Positions 46,907 to 58,797 of a DNA stretch of 64,000 nucleotides are shown piece by piece. Origin of the DNA: Nymphaea colorata (taxonomy: Eukaryota > Streptophyta > Magnoliopsida > Nymphaeales > Nymphaeaceae); the NCBI RefSeq assembly GCF_008831285.2, contig NC_045150.1, forward strand, positions 8,692,001 through 8,756,000, written 5' to 3'. The notes beneath the pieces were generated by a model. That model saw nothing but the letters and a program-made list of their open reading frames with translations. It had not been told where the DNA came from and did not search any database. A program made the translations under genes and the position numbers. Positions within the stretch are counted from its first letter, which is position 1. The number at the start of each line of letters is the position of its first letter.

Positions 46907-48249
46907 AGGCCGTGCCGGAAGATGCTAAGATGGCACGTCCCCAAGAACATGCAGTCGCGCCAAGTGTGGCTTCCGATATGCATGCCCCTCCATTGCGTCA
47001 TACATTGAGTGCGAGTCGGCACATGGCGGTGGAGAAGAAAGTTGAACGAATTGCTTTATTAGAATTTCATATATTCCGGGTGTTGATATAAGCCTGAACA
47101 ATCAAGCGGCTTCTTCTGTTCCGATCGTTTAGCTATTTTGGTATGTTCTTAACTGTACTCTTCAAATGCCGAAAAAGGAGTAGAAACATGGCCTCATTGG
47201 ACCTATTCGATTTAATTTGTTCCCATTGCGTCTTTCTATGAAAAAAATTGCTTCTGGTAGATGATAACTTGAGGTTAGGAGAGCGCCATTTCGTGAAGGG
47301 TGTATCTGAAGGCCAGTGACCTTACATTCATGAGCCCATGAATGAGACAAGGCTTTACCAAACTTGAAGATAATCTCAGGTCACAGTTAAAATCCACATC
47401 TGAGATTCTCATCTTCCTATTTTCCAGGCCAAAGAAGCAGGATTTAAGGCAGGAGGGTAAGGGTTTGATCTCAAATCCTTGAACTTAGAAAAACCTCAGC
47501 AATCATCAGGAAGTTCGTTCCTTGGAACTTCCTTTTCCTTCTTTCTCAGTTTTGTCCAGAGATGTAGTAATGCAAAGAACCGAAGACGGAGAAACGGCAA
47601 TGAGCCCGTGCGACGACAACACCATCTCGCCTTCAAACATGCTGTGACGTAAATGTCGAGGGCTTCGAAATGTGAGGTGGAGTTCCCTTGGCCACAAGAT
47701 ATTTTTCCAGCTTCGCTTCTGCCGTAGCCTGCCACGCAGGCTCCCTCGTGGTCTGACGCATCGTGCATCCCCATTGTCTTGACCCAGCGACCCTTGGGCG
47801 CTGCCTTGGGACATCATCTTGTCCCGTCTACTAAAAAAAATCAAGCGTTCTCTTTCTCTCTCTAATATCTTCTCCCCTCTAAAAGTAAAATTTAGCAAAA
47901 TCAAGCTACCATGTACCCGATGGTTGCCCGAGGATTAAGATTCAAAAATTCGTTATTAAAAGTACAACCAAATAAATCATCACTAAACTCTCATTAAACG
48001 TTACTGTATGTATTATAAACTGTAGTTAATGCATATAAAAATTTGTCAATCATGATCTCATGAAATTGTTCTTTTTAATAGAGGAAGGGGGAGGATATTA
48101 GAGAGAGAAAGAGAACGCTATATGAGAGAAATAAGAGCATTACTGGTAACATTTGCTGATGCTGGAGTACCGTTTTGCTGCTCTTTACTGTGTTGATTCT
48201 TGACATTTTTAAGCAATTTATTTATTTTTTCCAATAGCTGAGGAAGATC

Positions 48250-49560
48250 TGAAGCATCCTAAGCTTTGGCAGCAACTTTGGCTATGGCAGTGGTGGTGCT
48301 TTCTTTTTCTCTTTTTTCTGGTCTTATGGTCGCTGCTTTTTCATGGAATAATCAACACCTTTTTTGGTATGACCCTCCTTTTTATAATGAGAACAGAATA
48401 GTCTTGGACATTTCTTCCACTTGCTTTCACTACTTTTATCAACTTCACAAAAGACAACCTATTCTACATTATTAGAGTTCTCTTTTGGAGGATTAAAGTT
48501 TTGATGCATTACTCTTTTGTTAGATTCATCTCTCATAAGAGTGGAGAAAGAGTGGAGCAAACATTGTTCTACGGAAATTAAAATTGACTTTGGATGAGTT
48601 CATACTCTCGGCCCAGAGTCGCAAGAAGTTCAAAAATTTTTTTGTTGTTCATTATTTTTTTTTTGGATCTAAGATTAACAGACATATCCATAAGATATTC
48701 AAGTTCGTCCCACATACCTTAGATGTTGCCTAAAAGATCGCCGAAATTTTGGTTTTCTTTCTTAAGATCCCGAATGCCTTGAGAGAGTTGACACATACGA
48801 GCAATGTCATTTTTTTAACTATAGAGTTCCTTCGCCTTTCTCCAAATTTAATGAACAGTTTTTGCGAAAGAAAATCCTCGGGCAACCCTAGGCTCCATAA
48901 AGTTAATTAACCAAGACATTATGAGATGATTGGTGGATCGCTACTCTTTGTAAGTCGGATACGTTTCAGGTTTTGGAAGATCTTTGGTGAGAAAATCTAG
49001 CTGGTTTCTGCCACTCAAATACAGCATCGTAGATTTGGAACATGTCAAATAGTTGCAGCTGTTTAGAAATACAAATGTAATTTTGTTTTCAGGACTTGGG
49101 TGTGCCTGCACGATGAATTTTTTCACCACTCTGTTGGTGCTTCAAAGTTTGAGTCTCCTATCATGATGAATTGAGCAAGATCCAGCAGCCAGGAGATAAG
49201 CAAAATGTGTCAGGAATGAACGTCAATGCTCTGATACCATATTGAGAATGAGGGAAAGAAAGAGATCCAAGAAAAGTTTACGTGGTTCGGTTCATAGAAC
49301 TACATCCACGATGAATGCCAGAGCAACTATTCCTTTGGTTTTTTTTTTTTTCTCTCTCTCTTTTTTTTAATCTTCTTTCTTTGCTTTACAAATATTTAAG
49401 ATACACGAGGAACGTTAAAATCAACACAGAAGATCTCGTTGGTAGACTTTACATACAAAGCTCAAAATTATTGAGGAAAAAATATCACCAATGTGTATAT
49501 TGCAGCAGTTCTTCTCACATTGAAACGATTTTAATAAGGCAAGAATGAGAATGAACTGTT
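48250..49560 (-). mobile_element. Truncated Ty1/Copia LTR retrotransposon (LTR, PBS, broken gag)
   Basis: On the minus strand the order is an LTR-like segment (about 49560-49240, ending CCTCATTCTCAATA), a primer-binding site TGGTATCAGAGC (plus 49228-49239, complementary to initiator Met-tRNA), then gag. Gag starts near 49129 with the Copia hallmark region (residues NKITFVFLN and LYLSGRNQLDFL) and continues in shifted frames with MSWLINFMEPRVARGFSFAK near 48880-48920. It reaches a degenerate zinc-knuckle area with YKKEGHTKK at about 48380. Stops and frameshifts make it dead. Protease, integrase and RT are missing, as is the second LTR. Confidence 0.88.
49228..49239 (-). other. Copia primer-binding site
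   Basis: The minus strand reads TGGTATCAGAGC, the classic plant Copia PBS matching the 3' end region of initiator methionine tRNA, directly after the LTR end. Confidence 0.9.
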
Positions 49561-49569
49561 GAGCACGCT

Positions 49570-50548
49570 GCGCTGAATGTAACGACCACTAGCTAACTAA
49601 CTAAGTAACTATATATATGTATATATATACATAGGGCGAGAGAGGGAGAGGAAGTGAACCATAACTTTAGGATATCTTTGTCAAATAGACAACTGATTAG
49701 AGCCATCCCATCTTTTTCAAAGTATCCTTTTTTTGGTTTTTTTTTTTCAATCATTCTCTTTCCCCCGAGCCTTCCCTGCCTCCCTTTTCGAACTCCCCCA
49801 TCCCACCTGCCCCATCTCCTCCACAAGTGAATTAGTTTGGATTAAATCACTCCTTCAAGATATGAGAATCATAATTGGAAAGCCTATAGAACTTATATGT
49901 AACAAAATGGTAGCTATTTAAATTGGAGCTAACCTAGTTTTTTATGAGCGGACGAAACACATCGAAGATGATTGACATTTCATTCGTGAAAAGATACAAA
50001 GTAAAGTCATATACACATCCCGTTTTTTAGCCCAAGTGGAATTGACCGACAATTTTATAAAAGCATTCTAAAAAAAAGACATCAAAGGATAGTGAACAAG
50101 TTGTCCCCAAGTGCAATTGACCAAAATTTTATAAAAGCATTCTAAAAAACAAGACATGGACGGATAGTGAATAAGTTGAGACAGATTGATATCTACCAAC
50201 TAACTTGTGGGAGGGAATATTCAGCCATGGTTATCTCTTCCCATATATTTAAGAATGAATAACGTGCTTACTTTGTTTGTATGAGAGGGCAAGGATGTGT
50301 GGCATCTCCTTCCATAACTGTTAAGAGGTGCATGGAAAATCTACTGAAAAAAAATATATTGTTAATGATGAAAATGCCCTGTTTGATAATTTTTAAGACA
50401 AAAAATAAATAAAAATGTTAAAAAGACTAAAAAAACCTTTTTTTCTATATTTTCAAAAATATCAATTTATGTTCGCTACAGGCGCACGCAACTCAAATTC
50501 GATAAATGGTGTGTGCGAGAGACAGAGAGAACACCTCATCAACTTTGT
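49570..50548. other. Intergenic between duplication units
   Basis: Contains TA-rich 49608-49634, poly(T) near 49735-49750 and a local tandem duplication at 50031-50178. No gene was recognised. Confidence 0.55.
50031..50178. repeat. ~75-bp imperfect tandem duplication
   Basis: CCCAAGTGGAATTGACC at 50031 and CCCAAGTGCAATTGACC at 50106. Both continue with TTTTATAAAAGCATTCTAAA and GGATAGTGAAYAAGTTG. Confidence 0.9.
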
Positions 50549-50776
50549 GGCCAATAGGTATCCTTCATATGTTCAAGTCGTGGCTTATTCTTATTGGGCC
50601 CTTCACAACATCCTGCCAATGCCATTCTTTTTTCGAGTGGAAAATCACAGCGATGTTTACCGTAGTTTTTTGGAATCAAGGCTCAATTGCAGTTTCTCCA
50701 TGATTTGGTGGTGGTTGAGAACAAATAGTAGAGAGCAGTAACAGGCAAACCGGCGATGGTCGCCGACACTTGCTAT

Positions 50777-51637
50777 CTAAGTAGCATGTGAGCGATCCCA
50801 CCTCTGCCCTTGCTCAAGCACATAGACATGCAGCTGTGCTGCGGCAATGAGCAGGTCTAGCGTCTCTTTTATGGTTAGGATCTCCACAGTCTTGGCCAGC
50901 GTGTAGAGTCGCAGCTTGTCCGCGTCTTCTATTAATCCTGCCAGCCTCCTAGCGTACATCTCCATAACAGAGTTCATCTCTCCCGCCATCTGGCCCACCG
51001 CCTGGTTCTCGCTGCTGCTGCTAGAGGCATGCATAGCCCTGGCGAGGCTAACTAGGGGCCGGTCCGCCATCGACTCCTGCAGCGTGGCCATCCCCTTGGA
51101 GAGACCGTCCTCAAGCTTAATTACCGCACTCTGCAGGTCGCTCAACCTCTGAAGCTGGTGCGCCGAGAGACCGGCGAGGTCTCTTATCTCCACGTTGCCT
51201 AGGAGGTTCCAGAGCTGGGCCTCCACCGCTTGGCCCGCCATGACGTAGACGAGGCGGATGATGAGCGACGGGCGGCAGCCGCCGAGCCACAGGTAGGAGT
51301 TGTTGAAGGAGCTGCTGCAGACGGGGGAACAAATGGCGGGGGCATCGCGCCTGGCGACGGATGCCCGCGTGCGGTTGTAGTCAAGGTAGTGCTGCATGGC
51401 GCTGGTAATGGCTCGCCGGATGGCCTGCTCGTCGTCGGACTGGTGGCTGCGGACTCGGACTAGGTCCTCCAGGTCTGATCGATGCTGGTCCATCCGCGCT
51501 AGGAAGCACTCGCGGAAGCTGCAACGGGGCTGATGCTGCTGATGCTGCTGATGCTGCTGCTGCTGCTCTCGCCTTGTAGCTTCGTCCTGCTGTTGAACGT
51601 CTCTCTGGGTATCTTGCCCTTGTTGGTTGTCCGCCAT
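50777..51637 (-). CDS. DOG1-like protein, copy 3 (286 aa)
   Basis: Single exon, ATG at 51635-51637. Same architecture as copy 2: Gln-rich N-terminus, CSFRECFLARMDQHRSDLED, YLWLGGCRPS signature, AHQLQRLSDLQSAVIKLEDGLS, ADKLRLYTLAKTVEILT. It differs by an expanded QQHQQHQQH run near residue 30 (CAG/CAT triplet repeat) and by extra residues in the loop after SSSSSENQAVGQM. The reading frame is intact and C-terminal residues are almost unchanged, suggesting retained constraint. It is part of the direct segmental duplication, so probably a young paralogue of copy 2. Confidence 0.9.
   Translation of the reverse strand: MADNQQGQDTQRDVQQQDEATRREQQQQHQQHQQHQPRCSFRECFLARMDQHRSDLEDLVRVRSHQSDDEQAIRRAITSAMQHYLDYNRTRASVARRDAPAICSPVCSSSFNNSYLWLGGCRPSLIIRLVYVMAGQAVEAQLWNLLGNVEIRDLAGLSAHQLQRLSDLQSAVIKLEDGLSKGMATLQESMADRPLVSLARAMHASSSSSENQAVGQMAGEMNSVMEMYARRLAGLIEDADKLRLYTLAKTVEILTIKETLDLLIAAAQLHVYVLEQGQRWDRSHAT
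51532..51570. repeat. Trinucleotide repeat in DOG1-like copy 3 coding sequence
   Basis: GATGCTGCT-type units on the plus strand encode the Gln/His run of the protein. Copy 2 lacks the expansion, so it is a length-variable site. Confidence 0.85.
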
Positions 51638-52308
51638 CGTGCTCTACTTCAACCAGACAGAAAGCTGCTGCTTGTCAAGCAATAAAAGTGAAGCAATAAG
51701 ATCAGAAGAAACAGTCGGCGCAGCTTGTTCAGACAATTAATGCGTGATGTTAACATATTACAGTTGGAACTTCCGCCTGCATCTCTGTACGTGGGCAGCT
51801 AGTTCATCTCTACTTCTAGGCATCGTAATCATGAAAAATAATCATATTCAAGTCACCTGGTGTTTTATGCAACACGCATGAGAGAGAAATTAACCAGAGA
51901 GTTGCGTACTATGGTAATACGTTATATGAAACCTGAACACGTATGCAGTATGGTCTTGCCAAACTCGTCAGTCTGCTCACATCTAATATAATGGTATATC
52001 TCCTGGTTGTGTCGTCATATGTACACCAACTAAAGCAATACCTTTAGGTGCAATTTGGTGCTTTACATCGACAAGCCACAATAGCAGGTGGCCTTTATGA
52101 CGCGTGAAGGCAGACCACCAGTAAATCAAAGGAGAGGGAATGAACAAGAGCTAAGTTGGATTACAGAGCTTGTAATTGTATGAGGAAAGGAGGTGGCAGC
52201 TCCTTAGAAGGAGCCGGGGGTTTTCGCGGACGTGCTGTGTTAGGGTGATGGATGAGCTGCGGGGCTTAGGCGGCGGGGGTTTGAATTCTGGGGTGGGAAA
52301 GGTGAGTC

Positions 52309-52582
52309 TATAAATAAGGCCGTGCCGGAAGATGCTGGGATGGCACGTCCCCAAGAACATGCAGTTGCGCCAAGCGTGGCCTCCGATATGCCCCTCGATT
52401 GCGTCATCTTTAGCGCGAGGCGACACATGGCCGTCGGAGAAATATATCACAGCGAACTGCTTGATTCTGAATTGTATATTCCGGGCGTTGATGATTGCGT
52501 GAACGATCGGCCTCACTCGTTCCGGTCGTTTAACTATTTTGGTATGTTCTTAAATTGTCTTCAAAAGTTGAAAAGAGAGTAA
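52309..52582 (+). other. Conserved TATA, leader and short ORF in unit B (candidate transcript)
   Basis: TATAAATA at 52309-52316 is followed by a leader nearly identical to unit A and an 80-codon frame from ATG 52340 (MARPQEHAVAPSVASDMP) to TAA at 52580-52582. Within it, TATTTTG|GTATGTTCTT, present in both units, resembles an exon/intron border near 52541. The first 16 codons agree between units; beyond that unit A shifts frame. I do not recognise the product. It could be a small gene, a non-coding transcript, or just duplicated promoter DNA. Confidence 0.35.
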
Positions 52583-53818
52583 AAAAGGCTAGCCTTGTAC
52601 AACCGATTCGCTCATCTTTTGCAAAGATTTTTTTGGTATCGACAGTAACACCGCCGCTGGAGATGATAACCTGAGGTCAGAGAAGTTCAGTTAATCGAGG
52701 GTGTATTTGAGGAGATAGAGTAGTACACGCTGAAATGCATCTTTGATATTTTCTTGATTCTTTTTTATTCTTTTAAAAACCTTACACAAAAAAATTGTGT
52801 ACAGAGGACAACCAGTTTCTGTATTTGAAGACCAGTGATCTTAAATTCATGAACTCGAGAAGAGGCTATATCAAGCTGAAGATCTCGGGTCGAATTGAGA
52901 AACTCATCCTGTTATTTTTTGCCATGCTAGAGAAGCCTCCATATTTTAGGTCGAAGGGTGAGGTCTGATCGCATGCCCATGAACTTAAAGAACCTCAACA
53001 AGTGGAGATCATCTGGTGGTGAGGGAATTAAACACCTTGTAGAGGTACTGCACTGTAACTCGAAGCGGGTGGGGAGAAACTAAAGACAAGATGACGAAGC
53101 AAGAGTTTCATTTATAGAACTTCTTTAGAACCTTTTTTTTTTTTTTTACTTCTCCCTTTTAAGTTTTGTCCGCACATGTGGTTATAAAAACCGAAGATAT
53201 GGAGAAACAGCAGCGAGCCGGTGCAACGACAAGCCCGACCGATTCGAGAAGTTTGCAATTGTAGCTCCATCCTTTTGCCCTAATATCAGAAATGGCTTAG
53301 GGTTTCGGAATTCTTTAGAGTTCAGATGAGATCTATATCATGTTGAAAGATGTGAAATTATTTTATGCTTATTTCATTCAAATGGAGAAGTTTTGAAATT
53401 GGAACAAAAGGGTATCGCTGTTATCTCATAGAACCTGACATCCTAGTTTTAAATTTGAGGGATTAAAATAAATATATGAGCTCTTACTTTCACGCTTAAT
53501 TCTTTTCAAAATAACAGTTCAATTCCGTATCTCTCTCTCACTCTAGCTAGCTTTGATTTGGGGTCCACGTACAAAAAAATGATCCAAAGTGGGAACCTTT
53601 TCCTTTTTCCGGTAACCGTCTGTTCGAACATGCGGTGCCTTAAATGCAACGGTTAGGGTTTGGCGTGGGACCCCACGCTTTTCCGTCGTTTCTGAGTTAG
53701 TGGGACCCACTAGATATTTTTCTTTCGCCGTAGCTTGCCACGCGTGCGACCTTTTGCATCAACGGCCACCCTCCCCATCTCAAAGACCACCGTCTCCTGA
53801 GCGCTGCCTAGGGACACA

Positions 53819-53869
53819 CTGTTGTTTGTTTCTCAATTCAATTTTTTTTTTCTGTCCGCTTTTATATTT

Positions 53870-53944
<75 letters not shown>

Positions 53945-54630
53945 TAAAAACCAGATGACCAAACCTATTAAAATTAGTTATTAAATTATAAATATGATCT
54001 TAACAATGATTGGGTGAGAAATGTATATTAGGTCAGTTGTTTTCTTTTACTTAAGTAATCTTTTTTAATAGTAAAAAAATGAGCTGTTCTTATAACATCA
54101 AAATTTTGGTAGCATAAAGATCAATCGTTTTTTTAAAATGACTTGAATTAAAAACATGATTTATATTAAATTAGTGCTTATAAGGTTCATATTTTATTTA
54201 AAGCACTTTTTAAAATGAACTTCAGAGATATGTCTTTTATTGTTACCCAAGTGGTTTATACCTACTAATCACTCATATATATATATATATATATATATTA
54301 CTATGATTTAAAAGATCATTCCATAATTTATAGTGCTTTTTATGGCAGCTTGTAGTACCTTTTTTGTCATTTGACAACAGATATATATACATATACACAC
54401 AATTTTTCACCTCCTCTCTCTTCTCTTTGGTGAAAGATGAAATATCATGATGTTTTGGGAGCTAGAAAAAGCAAAGAGCCAATGCTTTTGGAACCTTATT
54501 AGGCTCAAGAAACCGGTATGTTTGGCAGCATTTGGAATCTTTTGGCTACAACCGCAAATGCCGTTCTGCCGATCTTTCAGAAATATCTTCCTTTTAAGAG
54601 TCAACCCGCCTGGTCGAAGATAGGCTATGG
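53819..54630. other. Intergenic, AT-rich
   Basis: (AT)n at 53874-53942 and at 54277-54299. No gene. Confidence 0.7.
53874..53942. repeat. (AT)n microsatellite
   Basis: An uninterrupted alternating AT tract of about 69 bp. Confidence 0.95.
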
Positions 54631-55850
54631 AACCGGTCGTTGCGCCCTTCTGTACTCGTTAAGACTGATTGGCCACGGAAAAGCTCTCTTGGGAAGCTCT
54701 TAACCATGCTGTGAGCAGCATCATAACTTTAGTGCAGGAGGAAGACAAATTATGCTGGCTGGACACCACTTTCAAGGATCAAATGGTGCAGATATCTATG
54801 AGCAGTTCAGGATAGGAAAGAACATGACATATTGCGAGTAAGAATCAATTCCTCATGCCAAATGGACCGTATTCTTGTTTCTTAGCCATAACAGAGCGAC
54901 TCCTGACCAACGATAAGCTGCAAAAAAACTTGGATTTGTTTGCCTAGTGCCTGCTATTTATGTAAATCAGATGTTAATACCTGCTCTCATGTTTTTCTGC
55001 ATTGTAAAGAGGCGGTTATTGTCTGGAAGATGATCGGGCAGAGGTTTCACATCATCTTGGGGCCCATGCAGGACATCAGGCAGCTCTTCAGATGGTTCAA
55101 GTGCTCACGGATTAGAAGATGTTGGAGGTGTAATTTTTCCATTTGCTATATGGCACCTCTAGAAAGAAAACATGATAGGGAGATAGGAGAACACTTTAAC
55201 AGTTGAGAGTTTGCGATGATTTCAGAAGTTTCGTCTCAAGCTCCAATTTATCTTCCTCCATCAGAGAAGACCTGTCTATTCGGAGGCAGTATGGCACACG
55301 TCCCGAGCCTTGGCCATCATTTAATGGGGCCTGCTTCATTGTTCAGACCGCAGAAGCAGGGTAACCAGATTCTTGGCCTGAGCACAATGGCTTTTTTTAC
55401 GTGCTTATGAGATGCTCTGCCGTAAGGAGGAAGTGGAATGAAATAAGCTTCTTTGCCCGTGAGTTCTAAATCACATCAATGTCTGTCCCCCATCGGAAGC
55501 TCTACGTGGTAGCTGGCCCTTTCTCTTGGCAGAACTTGCTCAAATGAACATGGTGATCTCACAAAGTGATTGGACTTCGGCATTCGTTCATCTTCTTAAG
55601 CAGTGACAAAATCATTTTCTACAATTCTAACCCCACCATAGATACTCTGAGCTTACTTGCTTCCCAAATGGTTGTTTACTCCTTTGTTGCATGGAATAAT
55701 TTCTCCTGATCCTTGAGCTACTCTGGCCTGAGATTGTAGGCTTGTAGTTGGAGCCGATCCTTGATTTAGATTGTATTCTTTCACTCTCTTCTTAATAAAA
55801 CGGGACGGGGGTCTTACCACCCGGCAGGCTTGCACTGGAGAAGATTCCAA
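54631..55850 (+). mobile_element. Decayed LINE (L1-type) 3' fragment
   Basis: Broken frames match the C-terminal part of plant LINE ORF2. An ITERLLTNDKLQ block lies near 54889-54925. The zinc-binding RT domain reads SACYLCKSDVNTCSHVFLHC (Cys-x2-Cys, His-x4-Cys) at about 54943-55005 and is followed by VIVWKMIG and a degraded MAPLERKHDRE. The 3' tail at about 55788-55825 (CTTCTTAATAAAACGGG and GGGTCTTACCACCC) is the usual plant LINE end. Stops between blocks show it is dead. The 5' part, endonuclease and catalytic RT are absent. Confidence 0.75.
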
Positions 55851-58797
55851 AAGGAAATCACAAATTTTTAGCATTCTATAAATGATTGTGGTGAGTATTG
55901 GTCTAAGTGATCTAGAAGGGGTTAGGTGGCTAATTTGTCATTTTGAATTCTTGAGATGTAAACTCTTTGTACTACAAATAAAAAACTATCAATACATAAG
56001 TTGAAGTACAGTGAGGGCGGCACTTCAAAACATTGAAGGCAGCTATGTATCGTAAGGGGATGAAGAGTTAGGCTGAAAATTCAATCTTCGGCTGAGTGGT
56101 AGGCCTCACACCCCTGGGGCTCCCTCGAAGTATTGCTATAAAAGTATATTGTTGTGAGAGCACCTACGTTTGAATTGAATGAGACCAGCTGATAACCAAG
56201 ACACCAAAGTGAATGATACCACGAATTTTGCATACCTGCGAAAATTTTCGTGTGAAAAGATTATTTATTATTCATATGTGAGCTTGCTTATTTTATGTAC
56301 CCGAGATTATGAAACTTCAATAATAACTTTCTTTTGACTTCATATGGCGCGTGTAACAGGGAAGGACATTCAGATGAGAGTTCAGTTATCATATGCATTT
56401 GAGCATGGTTTATGAAGAACTCTATTGGCCATGAATTTGACCCAAGTTTTGTGATTCAATCCTTTATTGGTCTATAGTTTCCAGCCTTACTCATAAGCCT
56501 CGAGTGATATGGGTACGGAGTTTGGATTCAGTCTGCGGACCGGTTTGTTCAACGAGCCCCCTCCATGTTTTAAAAAATGTCTGTGGAGGTAAAATAAAAA
56601 CTTTTCAAAATTCAGCAGTAAATTTTATTATTTTTTAAAAAACAAAGGGGAACATAGCCCCTGCTCCTCCTTCTTAGTCAAATCAGCATGCACCAGCTGT
56701 TTTTATTTTTTAGTAAATATGTAGAGATCTCGCTACCAAGTAACCAACACAGCTCTGAACCATGTGAATAAAGAGAAGGAGTGGGCTTTGGTTCTTAAGT
56801 GAGATTAATCCTCTATATGCTTTTAGATTGTGAGCAAAAGCAGAAAATATAATTTGAAATTATCCGGGCAGACCCAAGTGCAGGGGTGGAGTCAAGGGGT
56901 ATCCACATAAATTTTAAAAAAATTTACTTATCCTATTTAAAAATTTTGAAAAATGATATTTGGGCCCATGTCAAAATTTATAAACTTTAATTTGACCTTG
57001 CTCATAAAAAATTTTTAGTTCAGCACCTCCAAGTGCACTAATACACATTACAATTCTCTCCAATGGAAAAACGATACAACTGCCATATACATTATATGGA
57101 GAGAGATTTACAACGAGCCTTAAATTGGCCCTCAGGAAAACCGACTTCAACTTTTTGTTCACGGACTTAAATTTAGTTGGACAAATGTTGACCATAGCTA
57201 AAGGCAGAACAGGAGCAAGTTATCGTTCTCCTTTGGGGTTCATTTCAAGCCGTTCCTAGCAAGCTCTTGCTTTCACTTTGAATTGCTTTTTTTTTTTGTG
57301 TTTGAAGCTGCCGTTTATCGTAGACATGTTTTACCGGGATGGTTTATCATTTCATTAAGGATAGAAGTAACCTTCGCACCTTTAGTTAAGGGAGAGAAGA
57401 GGTGATAAAAAAAAATGTGTGTTTTTCTTTTTTAAGCCAAGTTGAAAATTTGATAGTTTTCAAATTTAAGGGTCTCTTTGAATGAATAGAGATAATGTCT
57501 CAAATGACTTTTCCTTTTCAAGTTTTAAGAATAACTTATGAATCAAGAAACATGGCTGTTTTTTTTTTTTTTCAAAGCATGTCTCTTCAATTTCAATTTG
57601 CTTTCGAAACATTAGCCAGCTGTTAAAGGAACAATTTATGTCAGTTAAAATTTCATCATCATGCAAACACACCTTAAAGTCCGTTTGGTTGCTCTCCCCC
57701 AAAGTTGATGTGAGTTCCAGCAACACTAGTTCTGGTGTTTCATGAACTTATTATTGTTACACTCTTCCACAACACTTTATAGCAACATGTTATTATTGTT
57801 CATGAATTTATTTCAAAAGTTAAGGTAGATTCATGAAACACTATGTCACAACACGTCATAAGTTTGCATATTCTTTGAGGCAGATTCATAAGACAGTAAT
57901 TGTTATTATTACCAAATGACTCTTTCGAATTAGCATGGGGAGTGAAGCTTCCATCGCTCAATACTTTCAGTGCAATCCGACAGTGAGTGCTCCCTTAATT
58001 TTGAATGCACAAAAAAATGAAGAGGGGTAGAATTGGATAACTCAATCTTGAAGGAATGGACTCCCAAGAAAGACCAACCCAGTTCACTTGGTGGCAAGTT
58101 TACATTTAGCAATGACAATGGAGTCCCAAAGGAGTTAAAAGGACTCATCAATATCTAAGACAAGTAACTCAACAGTTAGCATGCTGGTTGAATAAGAAGT
58201 TTTATAACCCATTGTTGGAAAAGACGCCCAAAAGCATCTTTTTTTGTCCCATTTTTAGGGTTTTGAACTTCTTTTGCGTATGTTAATGGTGTGCCCTTCA
58301 ACTTAGAGATCACTTCTAACACCTAAGATGTAAAAACATAAAATCTACTGTGATTAAACTAAAGACCCATTTTAAACAAACCCTTAATCTGACCAACTAT
58401 AATATAGCACTTCAAGCTATGCTTTAGATTGTTTACTCAAACCAAAAACCAATACACATAGTATATTCATATCATATCACTGGACGCATCCGCATAAAAA
58501 GGTATATTTTGAGAGAAAGCAACAGAAAAAGAAGGTGTGTTTTGAGAGCAGTTAAGCAAAGTAAGGATCATATGATTTATGTTGGATGAAAAATGATCTG
58601 ATCTTAAATCCATAAACACTAGATCCCAAGATTTGAGATTACCGCATATCTCAAAGCCACGATGAAACAAACACAACCCAAAAATACCCGCTTTTCCAAA
58701 TTCAATGGTTGGATCGTGTATCGGGTCACGCATGACCCGGCGGCGCAGGAAAGGACCGGCATCAAGGCGCGCCATTGGGGAAAGATGAAAGCTGACG
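55851..58797. other. Intergenic, no supported gene
   Basis: Includes a possible MITE-like segment at about 57676-57925 (AAAGTCCGTTTGGT at the left and ACCAAATGACTCTTT at the right as loose inverted ends). Minus frames at 56971-57195 and 57466-57726 have no family features. 58467-58985 minus overlaps the PPR start and is a shadow. Confidence 0.5.

Larger units (their letters stand above)
45318..47820. repeat. Segmental duplication unit A (contains DOG1-like copy 2)
   Basis: The unit aligns in direct orientation with 50549-53818. It opens with GCCAATAGGTATCCTTCA and CATTGGGCCCTTCACA, then the DOG1-like gene, then the shared upstream block with GGCAGCTAG, the TATA/leader block at 46899-46990, CTATTTTGGTATGTTCTT, and finally the GCGCTGCCT.GGGACA word near 47800. 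It is shorter than unit B. Confidence 0.9.
50549..53818. repeat. Segmental duplication unit B (contains DOG1-like copy 3)
   Basis: Direct-orientation partner of 45318-47820, sharing both flanks and the gene. It is about 0.77 kb longer, mainly through extra sequence between about 52700 and 53700. Confidence 0.9.

Noticed and set aside
46647-46907. 86-aa ORF in duplication unit A
   Set aside because: The aligned region in unit B is interrupted by stops and indels, so coding constraint is unlikely; it fits duplicated promoter DNA.
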